64,000 nt of DNA from contig CM070900.1 of NCBI GenBank assembly GCA_036417435.1, forward strand, positions 168,630,815-168,694,814, given 5' to 3'. Positions 23,690 through 35,278 of the stretch are shown here, piece by piece. Below the pieces are notes generated by a model. That model was given only the letters and a program-made list of their open reading frames with translations, searched no databases and was not told where the DNA came from. This DNA comes from Inia geoffrensis (lineage: Eukaryota; Chordata; Mammalia; Artiodactyla; Iniidae). Made by a program: the position numbers and the translations under genes. Within the stretch, counting starts at the first letter, position 1; each line of letters opens with the position of its first letter.

Positions 23690-24192
23690 ATTGTGTATTC
23701 TTCAGGATTCTCTGGAGAATCATAACCAATAAGAGATTACATACATACACATATGTATGGGGAGAGAGAGAGAGAGAGAGAAGGAGAGAGGTTTATGATT
23801 TATTATAATGAATTGGATCACATGATTATGGATGCAAGCTAGGGAACCAGGAGAGCCGATGGTGCAGTTCCAGTCTGAAAGCAGGCAGGCTCAAGACCCA
23901 AGAAGAGCCCAGGTTTCAGTTCAAGTCTAAAGACAGGAAAACACCAATGTCCCAGTTTGAAGGCTTCCAGACCGGAGGAATTCACTCTTAATTTTAGAAG
24001 AGTTAGTCTTTTTGTTCTAATCAGGCCTTCAGCGAATTGGATGAGGGTAGTTGACCTTAAGGGGGGCAATCTGCTTATTGAAATGTTGATCTCACCCACA
24101 AACATAATCACAGGCACATCCAGAATAATTTTGACCAAATACCTTGGCACCTTGTGGCCCAGTCAAGTTGACACATAAAATTAAACATCCAT
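23690..24192 (-). mobile_element. MLT2-type LTR (ERVL)
   Basis: Read on the minus strand it begins near 24192 with ATGTGTCAACTTGACTGGGC. It passes a TTTGGTCAAAATTATTCTGG-like block, GCAGATTGCCCCCC and CCTCATCCAATTCGCTGAAG. It then has an AATAAA at the complement of 23799-23804, a (CT)n run, and ends near TTATTGGTTATGATTCTCCAG. This is the MLT2 layout. The GA-rich simple repeat at 23761-23790 is part of it. It appears to be a solitary LTR. Confidence 0.85.
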
Positions 24193-25559
24193 AGGCTGTT
24201 AGCCTGTCTGAATTTTGCTCCTAAAGAGACATTATGTTTATTTGTTTTGACAGTAAACAAACCTGTTACCTGCTCTATTGGGAGACATTATATCTATCTT
24301 TCAAGGCTGTTCACTGTGAACGCATTTTTGAAATGACAGTTCAGACCAAAGGTGGACGCTGATTCTGCTCACAAGACATGCAGAAGCACAAAAGACCATG
24401 GAGAATTGTTTACCAACAATGTGAGGGCCTTTTGTCTCCATACCTAACATGGAATATTTTTTTAAATGTGTTTTCACATCTTTAATGGACTGCTTTTAGA
24501 GTTTGAAATGATGAGCCTTGAATTACAAACTTATATACCTAGGAAAGATAGTGTAAAATGCTACCCAAATTACATAGGCAAGTAATAATGAAAGTTGCAA
24601 ATTTTTTAAAACTTGTCAGTAATTCTGTGTATAAATGACTATGGCACCATAGAGAAGTGATTTGCTAGGTCATTGCAGAACTTAATTTTGCAACCCAATT
24701 TTAAGTAAAATGTTTCCATAGTGCACTATAAATATACTTCATCTTCTCTATTTGTATATGGCTTCAATAGAGTATCCAGTTAATGTTACATAAATGTTTC
24801 ATGTCTCACTTGCATCATATAAAAAAGAAATTATGTCATGAAATTCCATGTGGATGAATATGGCCATTTCTCCAAGTTACCTGAAAAATAAAAACAGAAT
24901 GAAGTGATATGCCTCCTTCTGATGATGCCCAAATTAAAAATATTGAAGACCATCTTGTGAGGAATACAGGTTTTGCTACCCTCTCTCAATAGCTCTTAGA
25001 AGGTCTGATAGCACATTCACATTAGAGGAAAATACTTGTTTGGGTTTATATGAAGGCTTAATTTAGGGAAAATTGAATATAAATTCTGATTTTCAACTTC
25101 ATGTTTAATTTTCATATCTACAATATGGTGCCCTGCCAGACCATTAAGATGTTTTATTTCCATATAAATATATTCTCCAATATTATTGGAAATAAAGCTA
25201 AATATGCTAACTATAATGAAACATACTTTTTATTACCTATTCTCAATATTTTTAAAAACACACACAGTTTAAGATGTAGAAAATTATCAACACATTTGAA
25301 GTGCTCTATGCAGACGTCTCCAATTTTATTTCTTCCCATACATTGATTGACCACTACTGCTTGCTTTCTTCTTTTTAATATAAATGTTCTATATTGCATG
25401 AAATCATAGTAAAATATGGTTTGTATATTTAAAACATTCTATGATTAGCCTAATACTATATGTACACAAAAAATATACAAAGCAAGTATATTGCACCTTA
25501 TATTCCTAGGCCACCATTATATTTTAGATATATTTTTGTTAGTGGAAAAAGCTATAGTA
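24193..25559. other. Unassigned interval
   Basis: No gene or repeat recognised with confidence. Open frames (81 codons at 25101-25346) look like chance. Confidence 0.5.
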
Positions 25560-25975
25560 TTTACATTAATTCTTATTGTTACATAGTAATCTACTTTAAG
25601 AATACAACTCAACATATGAATCCATTCTTCCATTAATGGACATTTGATCTGGTTCTATTATTTGTCATAATAAACAGTACCCCAAGAACATTTTTGTATG
25701 CATATTACTGCACATTATCAATTATTTCCGTAGGGTTTATGCCAAAGATACACATTACAGGAATTATTTACATGTGTCTTCAATTTTACAAGATAATTTA
25801 AAATTGTTCTCCAGGATGGTTATAACAATTTCCTGGCAGGGAATAATTTCCATGTTTCCACATTCTTTCTAATATCTAGAATTATCTGGTGACTTTTTAT
25901 CTTTGGCCAATCTGTTAAATGTCATCTTTTCTTATTTGTCATTCAGTTTTAGTCTTCTTCATCAAAAAAAGTGTT
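25560..25975 (-). mobile_element. Old L1 3' region, head-to-head with the next L1
   Basis: Reverse complement of the end of L1 ORF2 and nearby UTR: CCATTCTTCCATTAATGGACATTTG, the block around GGAATTATTTACATGTGTC, and AAAATTGTTCTCCAGGATGG. It covers the same L1 region as the plus-strand piece at 25980. The two are therefore separate insertions rather than one inverted element. Confidence 0.6.
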
Positions 25976-25979
25976 AGCC

Positions 25980-26855
25980 TATTAGAATGGACAAAATCCA
26001 AACCACTGAAAATACCAAATGATGGTGAAAGTGTGCAACAACAGCTCTCATACATTGCTGGTGGGAATACAAAATGGCACAGCCATTTTGGAAGATAGTT
26101 TGGCACTTTCTGACAAAACTAAACATACTCTTACTATAGGGCCCATCAACCATGCTTCTTGTTACTTACCCAAAATGAGATGAAAGCATATATCCATGTA
26201 AAAACCTGTACATGGATGTTTATAGCAGTTTTATTCATAATTGCCAAAACTCGGAATCCACCAAGATGTCCTTCAGTAGGTGAATGGATAAACTGTGATA
26301 CATCCAGACAATGAATAATATCCAGTGCTAAAAAGAAATGAGCTACCAAGCCATAAAAAGGCATGGGAGAACCTTAAATGCATATTACTAAGTGAAGGAA
26401 ATCAATCTGAAACTGCTACATACTGTATGATTCCAACTATATGACATTTTAGAAAGTGCAAAACTATGAAGACAGTAAAAAGATCAGTGGTTGTCAGGTG
26501 TCAGGAAGGGGGAGAGATAACAGGCAGAGCACAGAGGATTTTTAAAGTAGTGAAAATATCCTGTATGATATTTTAATGATGGATATGTATAATTATACAT
26601 TCGTCTGAACCCATAGAATGTACAACACCAAGAGTTAACTCTAAGGTAAACATGGACTTTGGTGATTATGATGTGTCAGTGTAGGTTCATCATTGGTTAA
26701 AAAGTGTACCATTCTGGTGAGTGACCTTTATAATGGGGAGGCTATGCAAGTATGGGGCAGAAGGTATATGGGAAATCTCTATACCTCCATCTCAGTTTTG
26801 TTGTAAATCTAAAACTGTTCTAAAACAATGTGTTAGTTTAAAAAACAATAATTGT
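25980..26855 (+). mobile_element. Old L1M, ORF2 end and 3' UTR
   Basis: Landmarks: CATACATTGCTGGTGGGAATAC, ATAATTGCCAAAACTCGGA, TGAATGGATAAACTGTGATAC, TACTGTATGATTCCAACTATATG, and an end near 26825. The order is that of an L1M 3' end. It is diverged, and the ORF2 C-terminus is not open. Confidence 0.85.
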
Positions 26856-27484
26856 TAGTTATTTCTTAAACAACTCTCCAAGGCATATATGACATTTCTA
26901 TTATAACAGGAGGTCTTTCCTTCCTTAGAATGCTGTATGAAGAATTTAAACATTTATTTATTAAACATATGATACTAGTATTATAGATGTATCAAGGTAT
27001 ATGTATTTCAGTCACTTTCATTCAGAGTAATTACTCCATCCCTCATGATTTAGATTTAAATCTTATAACTGTAACTCATAAAAATTATGTAACAAATTCA
27101 AATGCACCTCTCTTACCTGATTATTTTCTCATATAGCATTCCAATTTTTCCACTCATAGTCTACTCTTGTCACCAGTCTATACAAGGCCTCCCTCTTGTT
27201 TTATTTTTCATCTTCAATCCTATTCTTACTCTTATCCTCCCAATATTCACTCAACTTTTCTGATATCTTTTGAATTTGACAGTATCCTTGTAAAATATAT
27301 ATTTAAAAAGTTAACATTATATTCTAATATTGACTCTACTAGCTTATCATCTGTTTCTAAATATTCTCTAATCCTACACTATTTTCTTTTCTTTTTTTGT
27401 GACCCACCTATGTGATTTGCCAAATCCTTTAGCAAAATGTGCTACAATAAAGTAATCATAAATTTAACCTCATGAGAATTTCTC
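26856..27484. other. Unassigned interval
   Basis: No confident feature. A short minus-strand L1-like piece may lie at about 27485-27540. Confidence 0.4.
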
Positions 27485-27577
27485 TCAGGTATATACTAGG
27501 GATTAATATATCTGGATCAAATGGTAAAAACATACTTTGTCCTATTAGCATGAATGAAACATCAGCAAACCTTCTCT

Positions 27578-27640
27578 TTATGCAATAAATATCCATGGAG
27601 TGCCTTACTATGTTCCAAGCATGGTTCTTGGTGCTAGGAA
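27578..27640 (-). mobile_element. L2 3' end fragment
   Basis: CAATAAATATCCATGGAGTGCCTTACTATGTTCCAAGCATGG is the reverse complement of the L2 tail (compare 19183-19225). It may belong to the larger minus-strand repeat at 27985, interrupted by the L1 piece between them. Confidence 0.6.
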
Positions 27641-27679
27641 TATTTTTGGAACAAATATATTTTTTTTAAAGTAGATTCT

Positions 27680-27870
27680 AAAAAATAAAATGAATGAATA
27701 TAACAAAACAGAAATAGACTCACAGATATAGAGAACAAAATACTGGTTACCAATGGGGAGAGGGGATGGGGGAGGGGCAAGATTGGGGTAGAGGTACAAA
27801 CTACTATGTATAAAATAAATAAGCTACAAAGATATAGTGAACAGTACAGGTATATAGCCAATAAAAAGAA
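27680..27870 (+). mobile_element. Short L1 3' UTR piece
   Basis: The run AATAGACTCACAGATATAGAG through TACTGGTTACCAATGGGGAG to CTACTATGTATAAAATAAAT and GGTATATAGCCAATAAAAAG matches the L1 3' UTR seen at 5250-5420 and 62200-62350. It lies inside the minus-strand L2-like repeat. Confidence 0.8.
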
Positions 27871-27984
27871 AAACAAAGAAACAGAAACCTACCTTAGAAT
27901 CACTCACATATTATTTAGTGCATATAAACATTAATCATAACTAAGATTCAGTGTTGATTATAATGTTTATGAGCCATAGAAAGT

Positions 27985-28770
27985 AAAAAAGAATGTTTGG
28001 AAATTCTGTAATACTAGAAGGGTGGTCAGGTGACCTTTCATATGGTTTTAGGAAAGAATTTCATGCAGATATCTGGAGGAGGAACAGTCCTGGCAGATGG
28101 AACAGACATTTCAAAAGCCCTGTGTTGGAAGGATCACTACATGTTCAAAGGACAGTAGATGGTCAATATGGCTGGAACAGAGTGAGCCAGTGTAGAGCAG
28201 TGAGAGGTGAAATAGGAAAATATCAGAGAAGGTGGCAGAATGTGTAGTGCCTCATAGTCTTTTACCCTCAAAGAAATGGAGAGCCACTAGAGGATTCTGA
28301 ACTGAGAAGTTACATAATCTGATTTATGAGTTAGCAGCTTCAATATGGCTGCTATGTTGAGAATATGATGTAAAATGGGAAGACTGGACATAGGAGAGCA
28401 CATCATGAGGCCAATTCAGTAATACAAGGATAAACTGTTTGTAGTCTGAGCAAGGGTGGTATTAGTGGATGATGCAAATGACTGTATTCTTGAATGTGTT
28501 TTGAAATTTGATCTGAGAACCTCAACAGATGAAATGTGGGGTGTCAGAAAAATATTACTCCAATATTTTTGGCCACAACAACTGGATAGCAGTAGTTGAT
28601 ATGGGGGAAGACCAAGGAGAGTGCATATTTGGTCTGGGGAAGGGTGAGGGTTGAAGAATAGAAGTTAACTGTTGGATGTGTTAATTTTGAGATAGCTATT
28701 AGTCGTGCACATCAAGATCTAAAATTATAAGTTGAGTATATGTATCCTAAATTCAGGAAAGAGATCTTGG
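27985..28770 (-). mobile_element. Ancient LINE, L2-type, upstream part
   Basis: Long diverged repeat. The plus strand reads GGGTGGTCAGGTGACC, CAGTCCTGGCAGATGGAACAG, AAAAGCCCTGTG, TATGGCTGGAACAGAGTG and CAATATGGCTGCTATGTTGAG. This is the reverse complement of the series found upstream of the L2 3' tail. Together with 27578-27640 it forms one minus-strand element split by an L1. The 84-codon frame at 27993-28247 lies within it and is not a gene. The family name is my judgement; another ancient repeat is possible. Confidence 0.6.
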
Positions 28771-31013
28771 CAGAAGATATAAATTTATGAGTCCACAGCA
28801 CAGAGAGAGTATTTAAAGTCAAAGTACTGGTCCAATGTTGTCCAAAGACAAGTAAAGGTAGTTTATCCAGAAGAAAGAAATGAAAAAAATGTTATAAAGA
28901 CTGCTGATGGCATAAAAAATATGCTAAGAATTTTCCCCTGGAATAAGCAATGTGCAGATCAGCAGAGCATATGGATTTTCATTGCCCCAAATGCAAACAT
29001 ATCTTGGACAATCTAATCTTTCAAAATTAGCTTATGTTGTTTATAACTACAATTTTACATTATTAATGAGTTTGATAATTTCTTCATAACTTTGTAAGAT
29101 ATTTTCCCTTTTTGTAAGTATGAGGCTGAACTTACGTTGAACTGACCACTGTAGCTATAGCTGGAATCAGTGTTAAGCCAAATGGATGTGACTATAGTGT
29201 ACCAAAAGAAACAGCTATGGTCCCCTTGTGCTATATTTACCCCCCTTTAAATTCACATTGTCACTGAGGAAATTGGTTAGCTGGAATCTCTAGAAATAAC
29301 TTCATAAAAGAAGGTTACTGGAACAGAGTTTTTGCCTCATAAAAGTTAGATGGATATGGGCAGGTAATAATCAAATACATATGTATGTAATATTTCGATC
29401 TGGTGGTAGATTAGAATAAGTATTCTGATGAACAAGCAGCAAGTATAGGGATTAAAAAAATACTGATGGTATTCGTGTGGATGGTGGCAAGGTTTTGTAA
29501 TTCTAGCCCTTTAATTAAACTGATGTATTTAATGCTAGAGATTTGACTTTCTATTCTCTCAGTCCCCAGGTCTAGAACATTAGTTATGGAAATTTTAATA
29601 ATTGTGTATCACATAAAAGTTTATAATGAAATTTGGGATTATGGAAAAAAACAAGTCATCAGTACTTTTTGAAGGAGGTGTATTTAACTTCTGCAAATGA
29701 GTAGAGACATTTTCATTTTTAGTTTAGAAAATTTATGTATATAGTTTTTGCAAGGAAAAGAAGCAGAAAATGCACTATATTTACACTTGATCATATGTTA
29801 GCATAGCTGAAAATATGTAAATAGAATGAGTTGACTACATATATTAGTACTCAACCTCTTCTTATGATTCCACTTTCATTCCATCATAAAACAGAGGAGC
29901 TTTTGAGAAGTGAAAGATCTCTGCTTGCTCTTGGTTACGTACTTGCATCATTGATGAGGCACTTAGTATTACAAAGCACCAGCATATTTTTGAAATGTTT
30001 TGCTTTACAGTTTGAGATAGACTATAAGAATAGGTGCATGTGTTTATGGCCACAGATAACAAGATGCAATAATGAGAAAAAGTACAATTCAGTGAATTAT
30101 TATTAGTGATCCCTCAGCAGGATTTCATATAGATGATATCATGCATCCTGCCAATACAGATGAGAGCATCTAGAAATCAGCTACAGAACAATGGTTAAGT
30201 TTATTTAATACCTGAAGTGTTTTCAGTAGCACTTTGGGAGGGTACTGTTGCCAGGGAACAATAAGGGAGCTATCATCTAGATAACCTTGGGGAAATAATG
30301 GCTTCCACTGCATATGTAAATCTCTCTCACATTGATGAGTTGCTTTTGCACAGCTAAGATACTGTGACTTTTTAAAGAAAGGAAGGTTTTTCTCTTATCA
30401 ATTTTATAAGGGAAATCACTCCCCTGCAATAAATAATAATTTACTTTTAGTGACTGATAAAGAAGGGAAATTTCAGTTTTGTCATTTATGTCAAAGTCAA
30501 ATAAAATAACAAAAAACGCAAAGCCCAGGTATAGCACCAAAGCTAGGCAGTAGATGAAGTATGGCAGTCTGAGCAGTAGATCATACAGTGCATGTGTGCA
30601 TACACACTGGCTTCAGCCCATCAGTTAACAGACACCATCATTGATTATACTGACTAACGGAAGTAGGTTAAACTATAGTTGACCAATTCCCATGGAGAAA
30701 TATGTAGTATATGAGGACAAGCAAAGGACTGAAGCAAACCTAAGGTTAAAAAAAAAAAAAATCAGTCCCTGTGATCTGCCTCAAAATTCACTTATCTGCC
30801 TTATCTCATACAACCATTTTGCACGGCTAGCCCCTGGTATTTGCAAATTATTCTCTGCATTTTAACTTTGACACCATTTTGGATGCTGATATTAATTTTG
30901 AATAATGATCTTTTATAGCAAATTATGTTTTTGCTTTTTAGAGTGTTTCCACCTTTCATCTTCTCTGGTTTATTATTCAAAATGAGTAGACTACCAAAAT
31001 CCAAAATTAGATA
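28771..31013. other. Unassigned interval, 2.2 kb
   Basis: No recognised repeat, gene or RNA. Open frames of 60-91 codons (for example 29831-30106) carry no family features. An A run lies near 30750. Confidence 0.5.
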
Positions 31014-31426
31014 TACAGGAATCCCTCATTTGGGGGGCTTACTTTATGTCACTTTGCTTTTACAAAAGACCTGCATTAATAACTGTTTTCGCTAACAAAA
31101 GCAATCCAGAGAGGATTTTCGCTATTATGAGAAAAGGCAAAAAGTGAAAATTGTGTTCAGGGTTTGCAGAGAGCAGTTATAGAGGCAGTGTTAACCCCGA
31201 GCTGTGAGAGTGACACCAGCAAGCTCCTTTCTGGGGAACTATACTCAGCATCTCGGTGTCAAGACACCAAAACTTTGAACTGTGTCTGTGAGCATCTGTG
31301 CTTTGTCTCAGTTTCTTTTGTGCAACCATTAGCAAGATGTGTCCTAAGGTAATTCTTTGCTTTAAGCCATTTCAGCTTACAAAAGGTTTTCATAGAAATA
31401 TTTTCAATTAATGAGGGAAACCTATA
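31014..31426. mobile_element. Non-autonomous TA-target DNA transposon (Tc1/mariner/pogo type)
   Basis: A 409-bp unit (31016-31424) flanked by TA on both sides. Its ends are terminal inverted repeats: CAGGAATCCCTCATTT on the left, and TAGGTTTCCCTCATTA when the right end is reverse-complemented. Extended similarity between the halves (CTTTTACAAAAG near 31060, GCTTACAAAAGG near 31374) supports a long palindromic-ended element. It has no transposase. The 62-codon frame at 31164-31352 is incidental. I recognise the family as an ancient mammalian MITE but cannot name it securely. Confidence 0.8.
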
Positions 31427-31499
31427 TTTACTTTTCATATATAAAGCTATATATGCATTTATGTATTTTATACTATATATTTATATATTGAACTTCTAT

Positions 31500-31863
31500 G
31501 AATTAGTCTTTTCTCCTTTTACTCTCTGAATGCTGGCTTTTGCAGAAACAGGCTCCACGAAGTGTGACTAATCTCAGACCACCAAGCTGTGAGAAGCCCA
31601 GGCCCCATGAAGAGGTCATGAAATATGACTCCCCGTGGATAGAGAGGTGAGTCAGGGGGACACCAAGGTTCCAGCAGATGAGTGAGGAAGCCACTTTGGA
31701 TGTGGAATCTGCAGCTCCAACCACTCCAGAAGATGACAGGTACATCAGAAATGAATGACCCCAAATCCCTTCCTAAGTTCCTGATATATTGTGAACAAAA
31801 TTAAATGGTCATTTTAATCTACTGTTTTTGGAAGGTTTATTATGCAGCAACAGATAAATAAAA
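31500..31863 (+). mobile_element. MLT1-type LTR
   Basis: The 3' end TTTTTGGAAGGTTTATTATGCAGCAACAGATAAATAAAAC is a diverged MLT1 terminus. The upstream body (TGGCTTTTGCAGAAACAGGC, CCATGAAGAGGTCATGAAA) fits the same kind of LTR. Open frames on the minus strand at 31503-31764 are shadows. Confidence 0.65.
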
Positions 31864-32879
31864 CATTTTTCATCTGATATAATGATCACACACTTAAGTC
31901 TGTTGAAGGTTTCCCTGTGTTCACTTTCTATTTTACTCAAGGACTGAGGTCACTTTCTTTCACAGTGTCTCAGCAAAACTTGAGCCCTAGATCTGTACAA
32001 AGATGCTGACAAGTTTTGAGCCTGTAATAAAAATTAAAAAATAAAAAATAACATCTTTTGATCCCACTCAACACATATAGTAGAGACTGAATTAAATGCT
32101 TTCCCCTCCAGGAGTTTAAATTAAGAGGCCAATCTATAAGGGTGTGGTGGCCATAAAACTATATATTCTCCCTTTACCCTCCTACTCAACTCAAACCGTT
32201 AAGTCCCAACTTTGGCTGCTCTGGAGACCCTGGCATTGTTAGAGGCCTTAAATCATTCAATCTTAAACACTTTCCTGGAGAAATAGTAAGTAAATTGTTG
32301 ACAGACTGTGTACTCTATGTAAAAGTTTTGAAAAACTCTGACTTAAATGTCCAAAGGCACCTCTCTTCAGCATGTTCTAAACTGCAAAGACCACCTTTTT
32401 TTTCTAAATCTGCTTACAATTTTCTGATTTTTGTCATATCTACAAACTAAGTAAGCTAGGAATTACTCTGTTATCTCCTGTTGTCTTGTCTTTATTATTC
32501 TGTAACTATCACATTTATCGTCAATTCCTGTCTGTTTTTCTCCTTACTACTTCCTTAATGCATTTTTTTCTTCTCCATTCCCGCCGTCACTGAATTCATT
32601 CTAGGACACATCTCTTTAAGTGTAGATTATTAAATTAGATTTATATCTGTTCTTCAATAATCTTATATCATTGCCTAGATACTTGCAGCTATATTAATAA
32701 TACAATGTATTATGTTGTATGTAGATTTACACGCCACTAATATTTCTCCCTAATGTAGAGAGTTTAGACTTCATGAAAACAAATAAACAACATATGCTAG
32801 AATAACATCTAAAAATATTACTATTGTTTACGGTAACACCTACATTCCTTAAAATAATTTACTAGGCCTTTTATAATAT
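31864..32879. other. Unassigned interval
   Basis: AT-rich. I see no reliable feature. Confidence 0.5.
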
Positions 32880-33280
32880 TGTCTTAGTTTTTTTTTTTTT
32901 TTTTTCTTTTACCCTGTCTCACATGTAAGCACTCTTCCGTTTGAGTTGTTTGCTCAAATCAAAGGGAATAGTGAGTTCTTACTTTTACCAAGTTCATTCA
33001 CAACTTCAGACCTTTGCATATTAACTTCTCTTGGCCTGAAGAACCCCTCATTCTCTCCAAGGCCAGTTTTGAATTTGTAAGATTTCTTCAATCAGTCTCA
33101 GTTTAGCTCTCATTTTATCAAGAAAACCGATTCTAGTTCTCTGCATTTGTTTAGCGCTCATCCAATGTATTATCCACTCTAAGTAATCACAAAAAAAATG
33201 GAGTGACTGCTTATTTTTTAGTGTATCTATGTCATCTAGCTTGTGTGGTAAATATTCAAGAAATATTTGCTAAAGCGCAT
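32880..33280 (+). mobile_element. L2 LINE 3' region
   Basis: A T run (32888-32906) is followed by L2-like motifs in order: CAGACCTTTGCATATTAACTTC, CAGTCTCAGTTTAGCTC, then the tail GGTAAATATTCAAGAAATATTTGC. Highly diverged. Confidence 0.55.
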
Positions 33281-33474
33281 AATGATTAAATTAATTTACT
33301 ACCATCTTGTTTAATAAAATGATTAATGTTCCAATACATTAATTAATCCACTAATCAATACTTGGAAAGTATCTGGCTTCCTTAAACATGGCAATAATTA
33401 TTATTTTTTGTGGTAACTCTTAGAGTATAGGATAAATCTTTAAAATTTAAGGGATTTGGATACTTTTATTGTAA

Positions 33475-33560
33475 AAACACTCCTTTAGGGCTGGAGAAAT
33501 TAAATCGCTTGCCTAAGGCCAGATAGCTAGTTAAAAGCAAACTGTATCACATTCCAGGGA
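33475..33560 (-). mobile_element. MIR SINE fragment
   Basis: The plus strand shows the reverse complement of the MIR core: GGCTGGAGAAATTAAATCGC, then TTGCCTAAGGCCAGATAGCTAG. Ancient and short. Confidence 0.65.
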
Positions 33561-33609
33561 GATTTCTCCACTCAATAACATTAGTATTTCTGCTTATAGA
33601 AAGTGCATT

Positions 33610-34108
33610 ACTTTTGCCTTGTTGCATAACAAATTACTACAACCTTAATATCTTAAAGCAGCATATAGTTATTATCTTACAATTTCCGTGATCCTCTACT
33701 CTGGATCTCACAGGGCTGTATGCAAGATGTCAGCTGTGCTTGGATATCATCTTAGGTTAGAGATCCTCTTTCAAGCTCACATAGTTGGCAGAATTCAGTA
33801 CCTTGCAGCTGTGGAACTCCTGGTAACTTGTCCTTCAAGGACAGCAGGAGATCATCTCTGTGGCTTCCAGTCTCTCCGTTTTAAAGAGCTCAACTGATTA
33901 GGTCATGGCTACTAGGTCTGATATCCCTGTTGATTAACTTGTACTTAACTGATTAGGGACCTTAATTTTATCTTCAAAATTCCTTTGCCATATAAGATAA
34001 CATAATCGTGGAAGTGATTTCCCATCATGTTCTCAAGACCTATCTACACTCCAGGGGATTATACTAGGGCATGGATCCTCAGGGTCATTTTAGAATCTTC
34101 CCTACCAT
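33610..34108 (-). mobile_element. MLT1-type LTR
   Basis: The plus strand opens with GTTGCATAACAAATTACTACAA, the reverse complement of an MLT1 3' end. It closes near CATTTTAGAATCTTCCCTACCATA, the reverse complement of its 5' start, about 500 bp in all. The 69-codon plus-strand frame at 33688-33897 is inside it and is not a gene. Confidence 0.75.
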
Positions 34109-34703
34109 AAAGGGATATGGTTTCCTTTAGCACATTTTGTGTAAACATTTTGTTAATATTATCAATTTTATTTAAATGAAAAAAATAGAATCTTGTTGTT
34201 AAAATCGACTAACTTTTGAGTTACCTATTCCCAGTGTCATTTCCCTCCTCTTACACAGACAACCACTGTCATAAATTTGGTAAGTATACACAACAAATTT
34301 ATTTATGAAAAAATAATATTGTGTGGAATTAACTTGAAAAGTATGCAAAAATTATCATTTACTCTGTTGCTTTTCAAATAGCCTTTTAAAAAATGTTTTG
34401 GGACAGCCTCTGTTTTATCTAAAGTTTAAAAATTACATACGTAACACTCTCAATTTCATTATTTGCAGTATGAGTCTTCCATACTATTAGTTATATTTAA
34501 CTGCTTAATCTCTAATATCTGAGAAAAGTGATAAAATTTCTCTGACATATCTGAAAATTTGTATCCTCATGATATTTTGCTGAGTTTTTCTTACTTTATA
34601 TTGAGGCTTTGGCATTTAGTATGAGGTGTACATATATTCATTATTTCTACCTTTTAAAAAATGATTTCTTTAATAAATATGAAATATGTATTTTGTAAAT
34701 GTC
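34109..34703. other. Unassigned AT-rich interval
   Basis: Nothing recognised. Confidence 0.5.
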
Positions 34704-35278
34704 CAGTTGATCCTCATTATTCATGGATTCTGTAATTACAAGTTTCTCTACATGTGAAAGTGTATTTGTAAACCCAAAGTGAATACTCATGGCACTTTTG
34801 TAGTTATTCACAGACATGCATGAGAATAGTGAAAATTTGAGTTACCTGACTTCCACATTCCCAGCTGAGGCTGAAAAAGATGATGCTCTGCCTTCCTGTT
34901 TCAGCCTTATACAGAGATGACCAGGGAATAGAGGTGGTGGGAGACAGGCAATGCAGTGCAAGAAGCTCCATCTCTGGGGCCAGTTGGACTGGGTTTAAAT
35001 CTTAAGTCTGGCACCTTTCATTGGGAAGTCCTCAGGCAAGTGACTTAACACTTGTGAACATCATTTTCTCTTTCATAAAATAAAGAAAATAGAAAATACC
35101 AAGATGAGTTGGGTTTTTTTAAGTTGTAAGATTACAGTCTAAGTGAGATTTGTACATATATATACATGTATGAATATTTACACACAATATTCACCTACCC
35201 TAGGACAAATGACTCAGTATAACTTAATTCAGTGTTCCTGGCAACTTTATATATACTGAGAATAACAAAAATCAACTA
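34704..35278 (+). mobile_element. Tigger-like non-autonomous DNA transposon, split by a MIR
   Basis: The left end CAGTTGATCCTCATTATTCATGG, with the following text to about 34925, is a Tigger-type terminal region. The right end, from ACCTACCCTAGGACAAATGACTCAG (about 35195) to AAAAATCAACTA (35278), is the other end. Its reverse complement TAGTTGATTTTTGTTATTC pairs imperfectly with the left terminal repeat. Between them lies a MIR-like segment. A pogo-type transposase is not present. Confidence 0.7.
34926..35110 (+). mobile_element. MIR SINE inside the Tigger-like element
   Basis: GGGGCCAGTTGGACTGGGTTTAAATC, then TCAGGCAAGTGACTTAACAC and TTCTCTTTCATAAAATAAAG, are the MIR landmarks in order on the plus strand. 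Confidence 0.7.

Noticed and set aside
23761..23790. GA-rich run as an independent microsatellite
   Set aside because: A (CT/GA)n tract is a normal part of MLT2 LTRs at that position.
25560..26855. Head-to-head L1 pieces that look like a third twin-priming inversion
   Set aside because: Both pieces cover the same part of L1, while twin priming gives consecutive, non-overlapping parts. Two separate insertions fit better.
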